In this document: piece after piece, positions 1 through 10,239 of the stretch
How positions within the stretch are numbered: position 1 is the first letter of the stretch
Layout: each line of letters starts with the position of its first letter
Assembly: GCA_029204225.1 (NCBI GenBank)
Contig: CM055093.1
Span: forward strand, 5,934,933-5,998,932
Reading direction: 5' to 3'
Source: Diphasiastrum complanatum
Lineage: Eukaryota > Streptophyta > Lycopodiopsida > Lycopodiales > Lycopodiaceae
Length of the DNA: 64,000 nt
Program-made: the position numbers and the translations under genes
The notes under the pieces: model-generated
Told to the model about the DNA's origin: nothing
The model's input: only the letters and a program-made list of their open reading frames with translations
The model's database searches: none

Positions 1-204
1 ATTCACTTTCTGGCTAATGAGTGTATTCTCAGATCCCATATCTAAGATGCATTGCTCCATTTCTTTTTTCTTATCCAACATAGACTGGATCACTTGCGCA
101 AGGCTTGAGACTAAAGCGAAAGCATCACCAAAATCTACTATTGTGGAGGTGGTAGCAGCAAAAGGACCTGGTGGTACTGTCCCTGGTTAGCATGGAGCAG
201 GTGC

Positions 205-1463
205 CTATAACTTTTCTTCTTCAAAGAGGTCTTCTTCTTCATAGCCCTTAGGCATTGTGGCGTCGAGCTGCTTTGGTGATTTGACAGCTTGCCCGACCTG
301 AATTGTGATTAGTGCAGCTTCAACTTGATCTTGCTGGTTGATCTGAAAAGAGTCTTTAAAGCTAGTAGTAGTATTATGGAACTGTTCGAATCCTCTTCCA
401 GGGGATTGGAGTTCAAAGGGCGCAGGGCTCTGGGGCATTACAAAAACTTCTGACATCCCAAGGGGGTCAGAATCATCGAACATGTCCATGAAATTCTGGG
501 TGTTTGGGAAAACAGCTCCTGTGTGTGGGGTTCAGGCGGCCTGGGCAGCTGTGATGGAAATGGTAGCCCCAATGGTCACAGACTATCCTTGAGAGGAAGC
601 AGAGGTGAGAGAAGCATCAGAGGCAGGGGGAATAGGTAGTTTAGTGCAAATAGCAGTAGGGGGTGAAAGCGCAGCTGGAGATGTTTGTCTAGTACGACGT
701 TGTGACGTGGAAGGCGAGTCAAGAATGATGATCTCGCTGCGTGGAGTACGTCGCTGGATGCTTGTTGAGATGACTCTGCCAGTGCTTCTTCAAGGTGGGA
801 GGCTGCTAGGAGTGACAACATAGGGCCAGCAGCAAATTGCTGCTTAGTATTGCTCTCGATGGCTCGTTTGAGCTTTCCAAAGACGGTCTTGAACCAGTTA
901 TATGGTTCCAGAGGAGCCTTGGCTATCTTGGCATGAGACCCAACTATCCTATGCAAAATTTGGGAAGTAATACGGTCTTTCCTGAGGTTGCCAACTATCA
1001 GAAAATTGTTGAGGGGCTGAGCATCAGCCTGAATGGCAGGATCAGCAATGGCCTCTAGAAGATAGTCGTCATTAGTCTAGTGCAGATCATTGGTAATGTC
1101 AATATAAGGCTTAATAGCCTATTTGGCTTGCTTATGGTTTGGTGAGACTTGGGTACCGAATGCTATCCCTATGGCAGCAAGGGCAGCCTCAGTCATGCGC
1201 ACCTTGTGTGTGGCTCCTTGAAAAGTAATGTAAAATTTGGATTTCTCCTCCTTCCAAGTACTGAAGGCAAGAGCGATAAAATCCATGTTGATTCTCCCCG
1301 AGAAGGCCCTCTCATGAATACCCATTGCAGTAAGGAGAGGCTCTGCAAGGGTCATCCATTGAGTGACCATGCTTGTGCTAGAAAGGATCATGATATATGT
1401 TGCAGATGGGACATCACGATGGATAGTGTAACGCGGTAACTGAGACGTATCTATGGAAGACAT
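205..1463 (-). pseudogene. Extra ORF downstream of gypsy integrase, broken by stops
   Basis: The minus strand opens with an ATG at 1463 (MSSIDTSQLPRY) and stays protein-like to about 580. It is interrupted by two in-frame TAG codons at 1121-1119 and 1079-1077, and a further open stretch at 489-205 lies in another frame. Visible features are a soluble mixed alpha/beta-looking N-terminal half, a TVFGKLKRAIESNTKQ basic helix and Gln/Ser-rich segments. There is no signal peptide or membrane anchor, so it does not look like an envelope protein. Its place downstream of integrase resembles the third-ORF position of Athila-type elements. It may be related to uncharacterised plant transposon proteins, but I do not recognise the family. 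Confidence 0.5.
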
Positions 1464-2351
1464 GATCGAAAAAACAGAAATCGAAAATAATAGGCACGAG
1501 TGTATATCAAAAAACAGTACAAAAAGTTTTGAAGGCTTTGGTCGCTGAAAAAATTGGCAAGAGTTTCACTAGCACAAGTGAGGAATGAATGGAATTCAGC
1601 CAACTTATAGGTGAATTGGAGGGTCCATTACACAATACTAGTTTGGCTGATCAATTCTGAACAAAAATTTACAAGCTTGCTCAACACTGTGAAAATAGGC
1701 TATAAAAATATTGGCGAAGGTTTTTGAGGTCTTGAACCCATCCGGCGAACATTTTCCAGGTCTAGCAAAGGATGAATCTTCGCCCAAGAGGATCCTTCGC
1801 CCAAGTATTGTCATAAATGCAACTTTCAGGATCTGAACCTACAGCCAACCTAATTTTGACATTTTAAGACTATCTAGCATGTCATCGAAGATTTTTGAGG
1901 AGAGTAAGGTGCTCGACGAAGGTTCCCAAAATGGCATTTTGCTGATCATTCGCCTAACTCATAAACAGGTAGTAACTAGTGAAAGGACCATTCGTCCAAC
2001 TCAACATGCTTATATTTGAGGTGGATCTTGTTTCTGAAATCTCGACGAACAATTCTAACACAGTTTGTGCAAAAAATGATCAAAAAAGTAATTTCTCAAG
2101 TCATTTTTTCATAAAGATCTGACTACTTTATGATATGATGACATTTCTGACTTTTACTCATCAATCTTTCCTCATTTTTCTTCGTTTTTTCTTCTCTCTC
2201 TCTTTTTTTTTTAATTGTCTTTTCCAAAAGAGATTTAACAATTAAGTAGTGAAAACAAAAAATTAAAAAACAAGTAAAAATAAAAATCATTTGGATCATG
2301 CTTGCTGAACTGGCAGAACAGGCTGCAAAAACTTGCATAATCAGCTACCAT

Positions 2352-3156
2352 TCACATGAGTGTATCAAACAGTTTTCCGTCCAAGTGCTCAAGAATCACT
2401 GCTCCATAGTTCAGGATTTCTTTCACTCTATACGGGCCTTCACCAATAAACTTCAATTTTCCCTTGATCAGCTTGGTTTTGTACATCAGTGTGACATCTC
2501 TTGCTTTCAGATCCTTTTTGTGTAATTGACAATCGTGCCATGCCTTACAACGAGCTTTCTCTATTGCTAATGCATGAACTGCCATCAGTCTTGTTTCACA
2601 CAATTTGTGCAATGCTTCATGACGTAGTTGTAAAGACTTATCATCATTTAACCGCTCTGTTGTTGCTATGCGTAAAGATGGTATTAAAAATTCAATCGGC
2701 ATGACAGCATCTTGACCATAAACTAGTTGAAAAGGTGTTTGATTTGTACTACTTCTGTAAGCAGTTCTGAATGCCTATAATGCTGCATAGAGTTTATGTT
2801 CCCAATCAGATCAACTTGCTTCAACTGTTTTCGTCATAATAGTGCAAAGAATCTTATTGGAAGATTCAGCTTGGCCATTCCCTCTGGGATAATAAGGAGT
2901 ACTAAATGTGTATAACAAAAAAATCTTCCAGTAAACACTTTATTGTTTGATTAACAAAGTGTGTACCAGGCCCGGTCACTGACAATCTCGATTGGACATC
3001 CAAATCTAATAATAATATTTTCATAGAGAAACTTGGCCGTAGATTTCGCATCAACAACTTTGACAACTTTGGCTTCAACCCACTGTGAGATATTTCAACT
3101 AGTTTAGTCATATTTTGGCCGGCGAGATGACATCGATTTCCTGCTTGCACCGGCAA
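2352..3156 (-). pseudogene. Gypsy integrase, C-terminal half, decayed
   Basis: The minus-strand translation contains GTHFVNQTIKCLLEDFF (part of the catalytic core), then YPRGNGQAESSNKI-like residues, FQLVYGQDAVMPIEF and the C-terminal GEGPYRVKEI motif, which are hallmarks of Ty3/gypsy integrase. It runs in more than one frame. In-frame stops lie near 2820 (TGA where copy G2 has an Arg codon) and 2775 (TAG where G2 has TGG Trp). Integrase inserts retrotransposon cDNA into the host genome; this copy cannot be functional. Confidence 0.85.
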
Positions 3157-3319
3157 AGAACGTGTGACTATCAGTGCATTGGGGCCAAATGCCTATGTTC
3201 TTCTAAGGTGCAATCCACACACAGACACCTTTGAAATGCGTATTTGATTTTAAAATGATACTTAAAAGATAAGTTTGATTTCCAAATCTTTTGTGTGCTC
3301 AACATCTAATAGGTCTATA

Positions 3320-3348
3320 ACACACACACACACACACACGCACACACA
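3320..3348. repeat. (CA)n microsatellite
   Basis: Fourteen CA units with a single G interruption. Confidence 0.95.
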
Positions 3349-4123
3349 TCTCGATATTTTCTACTGATCAACTAAGTATTGTTTTTAACACGTTTCACAA
3401 ATTTTTTTCTAACATGGATTAATGTTATGAGTTTCAGGTAAATGCTAGATAAATATTATTGTTTTGTACTTAGCATGGTATGCAGTTTGTCATGCACTTC
3501 GTGCTATATTTACATCACTATCTTGGATGGTTTCCCTACATGATGTATAAGCTTTTTTTTGGTTAGTAGTATTAATAAAATTTGGACTGTTTTTCATAGT
3601 TTGCTTTTTGTTGGTTAAAATTTTTTTGAAACAAATACAGGCCCCACTCGGCCGTTAGTTTTGGAACTATACATGTTTAAATTTTTGCTCTATAGTACTT
3701 TTTAGGTACTTTATTCTCTATACATGTATTCTCTTTGCGTCGTTGCGTTGAGTCTTTTATGGTTGTGTCTGGGCTCAGTTTTTTCGGCTTCTGTTGATGA
3801 CTTTTTTTAATTTGTTTTTGGATCATAGTGCTTGTTCTTCCCCTTGATTCACCCTTGGCCTCGTCTCGTTGTCACGCTCTCCTTTGGTTTTGTCGTCATC
3901 TCTCCCGTAGCCATAGATGCTCCCACTCCAGGCCATGATGTGGCGATTGGTTTGTCGTTTGTTCCTTCTATCCAGGTGTGTGGAGTGTGAAAATTTGTGA
4001 ACTTACTACTTGACTATTATTGGCAATTTGGGGCCAAAACTCATAAGTAAACTTAGAGATAAGTTTTCCGACTTGTGTAGACAAATAGTAACATTACTAT
4101 TTTTGAAAAGTTCTAGAAGTATC

Positions 4124-4235
4124 AAAATTCAGAGTCTAGAGAAGACTTAGTTTTGATGTCGTATATTGCATGAAGTGACAAAATTCAGAGGTCTAGAGAA
4201 AATTTAGTTTTGATGTCATATATTGCATTTAGTCA
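4124..4235. repeat. Imperfect tandem duplication, period about 56 bp
   Basis: The block beginning AAAATTCAGAG at 4124 recurs at 4180 with a few substitutions and one inserted G. Confidence 0.85.
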
Positions 4236-6008
4236 TTTTGGCAGTTTTTTACTAAGTGGTGGATAAGCTAGGGTTAGAGCCATCTTCCAAGAGAGACTCA
4301 TCTTCCAAGACTATAAGTAGTAGAAAAGGCGTGGAGAACATCAGTCGCTCCCTCCATCTTTGGAGATCTTTTTTGAGAATTTTGTTGTCTACTTTCGGTG
4401 TTTCACTACATTGTGTAGAATTGTGCATAATTTTGATGTTTGCTTGAAGGTGATGATTAATCTATGATTAATGGTAATGTATAGATTGTAGTACAAGGCT
4501 ACAAGTATGGATTTGGATAGTACTTGATCTATTTTAAGCCATAGTTACTTTTTATGCATGATCTCACTAATTCTATCAAGGTAGAAAATGTGTTTTTCTA
4601 CATAGAATCAATTCATTGTTTTGTGCAAGCGGTTCTTTCACATGCAATAGTTTATTTCCTACGTTCCTTTGCTCTTGGTTTTGTGGTCCCACTCTCCTCT
4701 TTGTAGTTAGTTGGCCTATTTATTCGTGGATCTGTGGGCGGTTTTATGCACTTTATATTTTTGGCTTCTGGTGATGCCTTCTTGTTGTTGCTACAAGTTT
4801 TGTTGTCTTTTGCTTGTTGTGGTGCTCATAAGTATGGATGATTGCAAGGTGAGGACTACTAAATTTTGATCATAGTGAAGCGCTAAAGTTTGTTCAAGGT
4901 ATTTGATTTTGACATTAACGTGTCATGTAGGTGCTCGACATGACACAAAGGGCTCTATGCGAAGGTAGGTCTTTTGTCAAGAGAGATCATCCTTTTGTGA
5001 CCAGACACTGAATATCTTATTCTAGATCATGTAGGGTCTAGCTAGGATTCTACTGACACTCAAACCGAATCAATTGAATTCAGCTACAATCCTGCAAAGT
5101 TTTTCGCACGTGTGGGGACAGCCCAAACAATGTGAATGATCTCCTAAAGTATGAGTGATTGCACATAGATTGAGCACCAAATTGATAGATGGATTCTACC
5201 TTGGCAAGGGCACTAATTACATGCATCAAACACTCAACACACATCATACACATGTGAAGGCAACTTGTTAAGAAGAAAACAAAGTGCCGCTCGGGTAGAG
5301 AGATAATACAACACAGGCTCCTCCTCGGGTGGAGAGAGAGAGTGTGTGTTACAAAATCTCTGTGTAGAATTTCCAAATCCCACCAAAAACTTAGTATAGA
5401 ATCACTCTCCATCTCTCTCAAATTCTAGCTCGAGCCACAAGAGGTGTAGTCCACATGAAATTTGATTGGACCCCTTACAAATCTCCTCCTAATTTGATTG
5501 GTCTAGTGACATAAGGACCCTTGAATATGATTGGACCAATTTCATAGATCTTACACTTTTGATTGGTCACATGACTTCATGACAATACATAACAAATTGT
5601 CACTAGCCCTCTACCATTATGCCTTTGTAAAGAGCCTACACTACCTTGAGCTACATCACACACTAAAATTGGCCTAATTACCTACTAACATGTGTGCATG
5701 GAGGGGGGGTAGAAAAGTCAAAGTACTCTCCAAACTCAAGATTAAGGCCTATTGACTATTCAAACTCTTCATAAATGAACTAAAAAGATTATGACTACCC
5801 TCCACACGTGGGAACATTCTCCACACGTGAGATTTCACTATGTAGCTAGATTTTGCCTATTTTTCACTCCTCAAAAACTAGCTTGATGAGATACTAGATC
5901 AAATAAGAAACTTGAGATACTTGTTAAGTGGATCCTTTGGTGTGAATATGACATGAAAACCAGCCAAAGGAGATTTGGTGTAAATATACATATATATATC
6001 ACATAATC

Positions 6009-6291
6009 TTCTACGGCCATATTGTGGTCTTCTACGTCCATATTGCGGACTACGGCCATATTGTGGTCTTCTACGGCCATATTGCGGGCTTCTACGGCCA
6101 TATTGTGGGCTTCTACGGCCATATTGCGGTCTTTTACGTCCATATAAAATTGCGGACTACGGCCATATTGTGGGCTTCTATGCCCATATTGCGGGCCTCT
6201 ACGGCCATATTGCGGTCTTCTACGTGGCATATTGCGGACTACGCCCATATTGCGGTCTTCTACGGCCATATTGTGATCTTCTAAGACCATA
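6009..6291. repeat. 21-bp minisatellite
   Basis: About a dozen imperfect copies of a 21-bp unit (consensus close to TTCTACGGCCATATTGCGG plus two bases). Because 21 is divisible by 3, both strands stay open and encode 7-residue repeats, such as EDHNMAV on the minus strand. Related single units recur at 6370-6412 and 6570-6665. It is most simply noncoding satellite-like DNA. Confidence 0.9.
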
Positions 6292-6303
6292 TTGAAGGCA
6301 TAG

Positions 6304-6329
6304 TATATATATATATATATATATATATT
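6304..6329. repeat. (TA)n microsatellite
   Basis: Uninterrupted TA dinucleotides at the edge of the 21-bp minisatellite. Confidence 0.9.
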
Positions 6330-6473
6330 ATGTATTATGTATTGTATATATACATATATATATCACATAATATTGCGGTCTGCTACGGCCATATTGCAGT
6401 CTTCTACGTCCATACGGCGGGAGGTTCTAAAATTTCGGAAATCCGAATGTGGTCTGAAAAAATCGCCCTTAAG

Positions 6474-6535
6474 TCGCGTTCAAGTTAAAAAGGACCGTAG
6501 GCACTCGCGTTCAAGTTAAAAAGGACCGTAGGCAC
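6474..6535. repeat. 31-bp tandem duplication
   Basis: Two near-identical copies of a 31-bp unit starting TCGCGTTCAAG. Confidence 0.9.
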
Positions 6536-6697
6536 TTGCAAAGGTAACGAATGCGGCCTTAGTCGGTCTATTACAACCATATTGCGGTCTTATGGGATCT
6601 TCTACAGCCATATTGCAATCTTATGTGGCCTAGTTGCGGTCCTCTTCGGCTCTATTGCGGGCATAGTATATATATATGAAAGTTGTCACAACAACGG

Positions 6698-6801
<104 letters not shown>

Positions 6802-6879
6802 TACTATTACATACATAATATATATTTGTTACATAACAGATATTTAATCAATATATAGAACTCACACACATGCTGCGGA

Positions 6880-7384
6880 ACCTCCCGCCACGACGGGATA
6901 TTTTGCCCTGGTTTTATATACAAAGGAATCTGCCACAAGGCCGCATTCGCAACCGCAACTGCACCGCAAAGGGCTAGCATCGGTTCATAATGATTGCTAG
7001 TCTCAAAGGAAGAAAATCGCAACTTACACTGACCCTAAGTTCAAACCTGCGACGACCCACGCGTCATTGGACCGCAGAACCACAACCGTAGTTCATGCGG
7101 TTCTAGCGAAAAGCATCACAGGTCCTGCCATGCGGTCTCCATGAGGCATCGTAGGAAACCGCAAGGTCGTAACATGCGATTTGCACGACTCAGCCGAAGA
7201 CAACCGCAAGGTCAAGATTTGGACGACTCAATCACAGACAACAGCAACCGCAAGATTGCGGTCCCCTACGACACGACAAAAGGAGGGCTTTCATGGCCGC
7301 GCTCACGACCTCCAATGAGTGCGGTAACAAATGGAAGTACTCTGACAATGATACAATCAAAACCTCTTGCCACGACGGGAGGTT
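6880..7384. mobile_element. MITE-like element with GC-rich terminal inverted repeats, copy 1
   Basis: The left end reads GGAACCTCCCGCCACGACGGG (6879-6899) and the right end ACGACGGGAGGTTCT (about 7370-7384), so the termini are inverted repeats. The interior 6895-7118 is the reverse complement of the interior of copy 2 (26619-26830). Extra GCGG-rich sequence, including a partial duplication, occupies 7130-7365. There is no coding capacity. The nonautonomous DNA-transposon interpretation is inferred from the TIR structure and from the second copy. Confidence 0.55.
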
Positions 7385-7533
7385 CTGAGATTTTTTTCAA
7401 ACAAAGAATGACACACTCAGAACCCAGCAGTGCAGAATACCTGCAAAAAATATAGTTTAAATAAAATGTCAAATAAAACATCAAAATAATTTTCATGCAA
7501 TGTATGATTGAGGGCCTAAAATTTAAACCCTCA

Positions 7534-7553
7534 TCCCGCCATGGCGGGAGGAG
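7534..7553. repeat. Short perfect palindrome of the CCTCCCG family
   Basis: A 14-bp perfect palindrome, CCCGCCATGGCGGG, flanked by GGAGG. It matches the core of the hairpins near 26.4-27.2 kb. Confidence 0.7.
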
Positions 7554-7812
7554 AAGCCCAAATAAACAAATTATATGTTTGTTGAGATTTTTATTTTATT
7601 AGTTTTTGTATGCTATCAAGTTTTAAGATTTAGGAGTCCAAACCAAGACATAGTTAGGATCTTATGAGATAAGTATAGCAAGTCCAAAAACAATGATAAG
7701 AATTATACTAAGAATCACAAGGAATAAGCTCAAGAGGTCAAGAAACAAGCTCAAGTTCATAAGGAAGCTAGTTAGATTCATTATTTTCTTGCTATAGTTC
7801 TGCGACGCTTCT

Positions 7813-7966
7813 ATTCTGGTCTCAAAGAAGGAGAGAAAGGATGGGATTAAATATATATAGAACCATGCCAGGTCATCGATCCGTGAATTATTCTGCTTTC
7901 AAAGAAAGAAACAAAGGATTGGAATAAATATATATAGAACCATGCCAGGTCATCAATCCGTGAATA
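7813..7966. repeat. 77-bp tandem duplication
   Basis: The unit from ATTCTG at 7813 recurs at 7890. The shared core AACCATGCCAGGTCATC is nearly identical in both. Confidence 0.9.
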
Positions 7967-8434
7967 TGTACTTGAAAATCCAATTTCAAATAATAACAAG
8001 GTTTGGATCAGTGACATGGCAAATACGAGTTTTAAAAACGAAGCATGTTTGGATAGTACACTTGGGACAGTAACTGGCCTAAACAATAAGTGAGAAAACG
8101 TGGATTGTTGAGGTGTTCTTAAAAAAGAGAAAGGAAGATTTTCACGTGGATTGATGACATGGACGAAGCTCGACGATAGTATATATAAAGAGGTTCTTTC
8201 AAGAGACACTCAAGTCTTTCAAAGTCAGGTCTCTAAGTTTACATATATACTTTTATGTGAAATGTGTTCGAAATAGTCAATTCAAACGGACATTTATTTA
8301 ATATGATGAACACATATATACGATGCACATATATAAGATGCATGTATCTACAAAACAATGTATTGTATCTTTAAAATGAAATATATAAATATAAATATAA
8401 ATATATTAATGTAATACCCATCAATATGCAATAC

Positions 8435-8441
<7 letters not shown>

Positions 8442-8495
<54 letters not shown>
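8442..8495. repeat. (TA)n microsatellite
   Basis: TA repeat ending about 24 bp before the copia 5' LTR, followed by a short (CA)n. Confidence 0.95.
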
Positions 8496-8496
<1 letters not shown>

Positions 8497-8518
8497 CATA
8501 ACAATATACACACACACA

Positions 8519-9168
8519 TGTGAATGATTCAACTAGTTTGATCACATTTTGTAATATTTCCATATTTGGCATATTGAGGCCAAAACTTGTTTTAGACTTA
8601 GAGCTTGACTTTTCAAAGTTCATTAGTCTAAATTTCATTTGAATAAACACTTTTTGAAAGTTTGGGAAAGATAGAATGCGAGTTTGAGTAGATTCAATTT
8701 GAATAAGTTGGGTACATTGAATCTAGACCCAAAATTGGTAGGGTTAGCATTTTGGTGGGAAAGCCAAGTGGCCAAATAGGGTTTGGACCTGCTATAAAAG
8801 GATGTAACTCGTGGAGAGAGTTATCTTCTCTCTTCTCTATCTCATTTCATGCTTATACATGGTTCTCTTGGGTTCTACTATCCATTGGTGCACTATCTTG
8901 GTGATTGTTTGCAATTCTATGTGTAGAATGATCTATATTTGCTATTTTTGGATCCACACGTGTGAAATACAGTAGCTTGCTGGTTTTGTACGGACATCAA
9001 CAGTACATAATCATTTCATTCAAGTTTGATCAAGTTCTATTAGTGTTTGCATCTCAAATTGTGTGTAGATGCTGATTTTTCTACATTGGTGAGATTGGTA
9101 GTGTGTTTCTCTTTCTAACCAAAGATCATTCAAGTAGATTGGATCTTAAAGATCTGAAATCTTTCACA
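8519..9168 (+). repeat. 5' LTR of the copia element
   Basis: A 650-bp LTR with ends TGTGAATGATT and AAATCTTTCACA. It aligns with 12880-13388 over its first 510 bp or so with few differences. A TATAAAAG box at 8793-8800 is a likely Pol II promoter and lies in both LTR copies. Confidence 0.93.
8793..8800 (+). promoter_or_regulatory. LTR TATA box
   Basis: TATAAAAG about 275 bp inside the LTR, conserved in the 3' LTR at 13154-13161. It probably directs the genomic retrotransposon transcript. Confidence 0.6.
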
Positions 9169-9180
9169 TGGTATCAAAGC
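9169..9180 (+). other. Primer-binding site for initiator tRNA-Met
   Basis: TGGTATCAAAGC immediately after the LTR terminal CA. It matches the usual TGGTATCAGAGC with one change. Confidence 0.85.
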
Positions 9181-9768
9181 TTGTGTTTCAGGTTATGAAG
9201 GAGGAAATTAGATCTATCAATGATTTGGTGAAGATATCAAGTCTAGAGCATGCTAGAGAGGATTCTACACCAAAATCGGATTTTTTGCTTTTGTAGATTG
9301 GATCTTTTGTAGATCAAAACACTAAATAGGTCAATATACTTGTTCAATTCCATTTTTTGAATTCACATGCTGGATTTGGTCGATTTTTGGATCATTGGTT
9401 CAGCCTAAGTGGTGGCTTATAGATTGCATATCAAATTTTCAGCATTTGCATGTAGATTTGGAATAGTCAATTTTTTGTGATTTTGTCAAAACCCTAATTT
9501 TGATTGGATCTCTAGATAGTGAGGTTGCTGGACTTCATTTGAGTGTGTTTCAATCTTAGGAAGTGGCAAAAGTCATTAGAGTGAGAATAGATCATAGGTT
9601 GATCAAGATTCCACGATTCTATGTGTTGATTTGCTTGGATAAGTGCTAGAAGATAATTTGTGAGATAGTTTCAAATCTTGGTGATTTCTTTTGAAAGCAT
9701 TTGTTATTGTTCAAAGGAGTTCTTTGTGCATTGAAACAGGTTGAAAGAGAAGATCAGGTCATTGCTAC
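9181..9768 (+). other. Untranslated leader of the copia element
   Basis: About 590 bp between the primer-binding site and the gag ATG, with stops in all frames. This is typical leader and packaging-signal space. Confidence 0.6.
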
Positions 9769-10239
9769 ATGGCAACCTCAATTGGAGTCATGTTGGAAGC
9801 CAATGATAGGCTTACCTCAAGTAACTATTCATTATGGAAAGTGAGGATGGAGTCATTTCTTGAGATGAATGATGTTTTGGATATTGTTGTAGGTTTGGAG
9901 GAGAGACCAGCAACACAACAAGATCAATTGAGGTATGACAAGAGGGCCAAGAAGGCTCTACACATGATAAAGATGAATGTTACCAATGAACTTCTCAAGG
10001 AAGTTGGTAAGTGCACATCATCTTTGTAAGCTTGGAATTCATTGAAGAAGCTTTATGAATCCAAGTCTACTTCTAGAGTGTTGACTCTAAGAAGGGAAAT
10101 CTTTTCTTGTTTGCCAAAGAATGAAGAAAGTCCAAGTTTGAGAATGAAAGCATTGAATGATGAGTTAGCTTGCATAGATGAAAGCATTAAGAAAGGAGAA
10201 CTTATTCAAGTGATTCTTAATGTTGGATGCTCATGCTAA
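9769..10239 (+). pseudogene. Copia gag, N-terminal part, broken
   Basis: The start ATG gives MATSIGVMLEANDRLTSSNY, followed by YSLWKVRMESFL, the standard copia gag opening (UBN2-like domain). An in-frame TAA at 10027-10029 interrupts it after residue 86. The same frame continues with KKLYESKSTSRVLTLRREI, the conserved gag middle, until a frameshift near 10215. Further compensating shifts near 10270-10290 lead into the downstream frame. Gag forms the virus-like particle; this copy cannot make it whole. Confidence 0.9.

Larger units (their letters stand above)
205..3160 (-). mobile_element. Truncated Ty3/gypsy-like retroelement G1 (3' part)
   Basis: Read on the minus strand this holds the integrase end of a Ty3/gypsy polyprotein (about 3156-2352), a noncoding stretch (about 2340-1480) and an extra ORF (1463-205). 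The noncoding stretch is clearly similar to 18990-19620, which lies downstream of integrase in a second copy (G2), so both belong to one family. No reverse transcriptase, gag or LTR was found here. Homology fades near 3160, where the element seems cut. Stops and frameshifts make it inactive. Confidence 0.75.
3161..5870. other. Spacer without recognisable gene
   Basis: Apart from a short (CA)n tract and one imperfect tandem duplication, no coding, tRNA or transposon protein signature was seen. Short open frames here (for example 4256-4447 and 5421-5080) have no family features and look like chance. Confidence 0.6.

Noticed and set aside
1119-1463. Retroviral-type envelope gene in the gypsy element
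   Set aside because: No signal peptide, transmembrane segment or cysteine pattern; only its position would suggest it.
5871-6290. 139-codon minus-strand open frame with EDHNMAV repeats
   Set aside because: Produced by the 21-bp minisatellite; no homology-like features outside the repeat.
6009-6665. CRISPR-like array
   Set aside because: Units are directly abutting 21-mers without spacers, in eukaryotic DNA.
8140-8200. CACGTG-like box followed by TATATATAAA, resembling a gene promoter
   Set aside because: No coding sequence follows before the copia LTR at 8519, and TA-rich words are common here.
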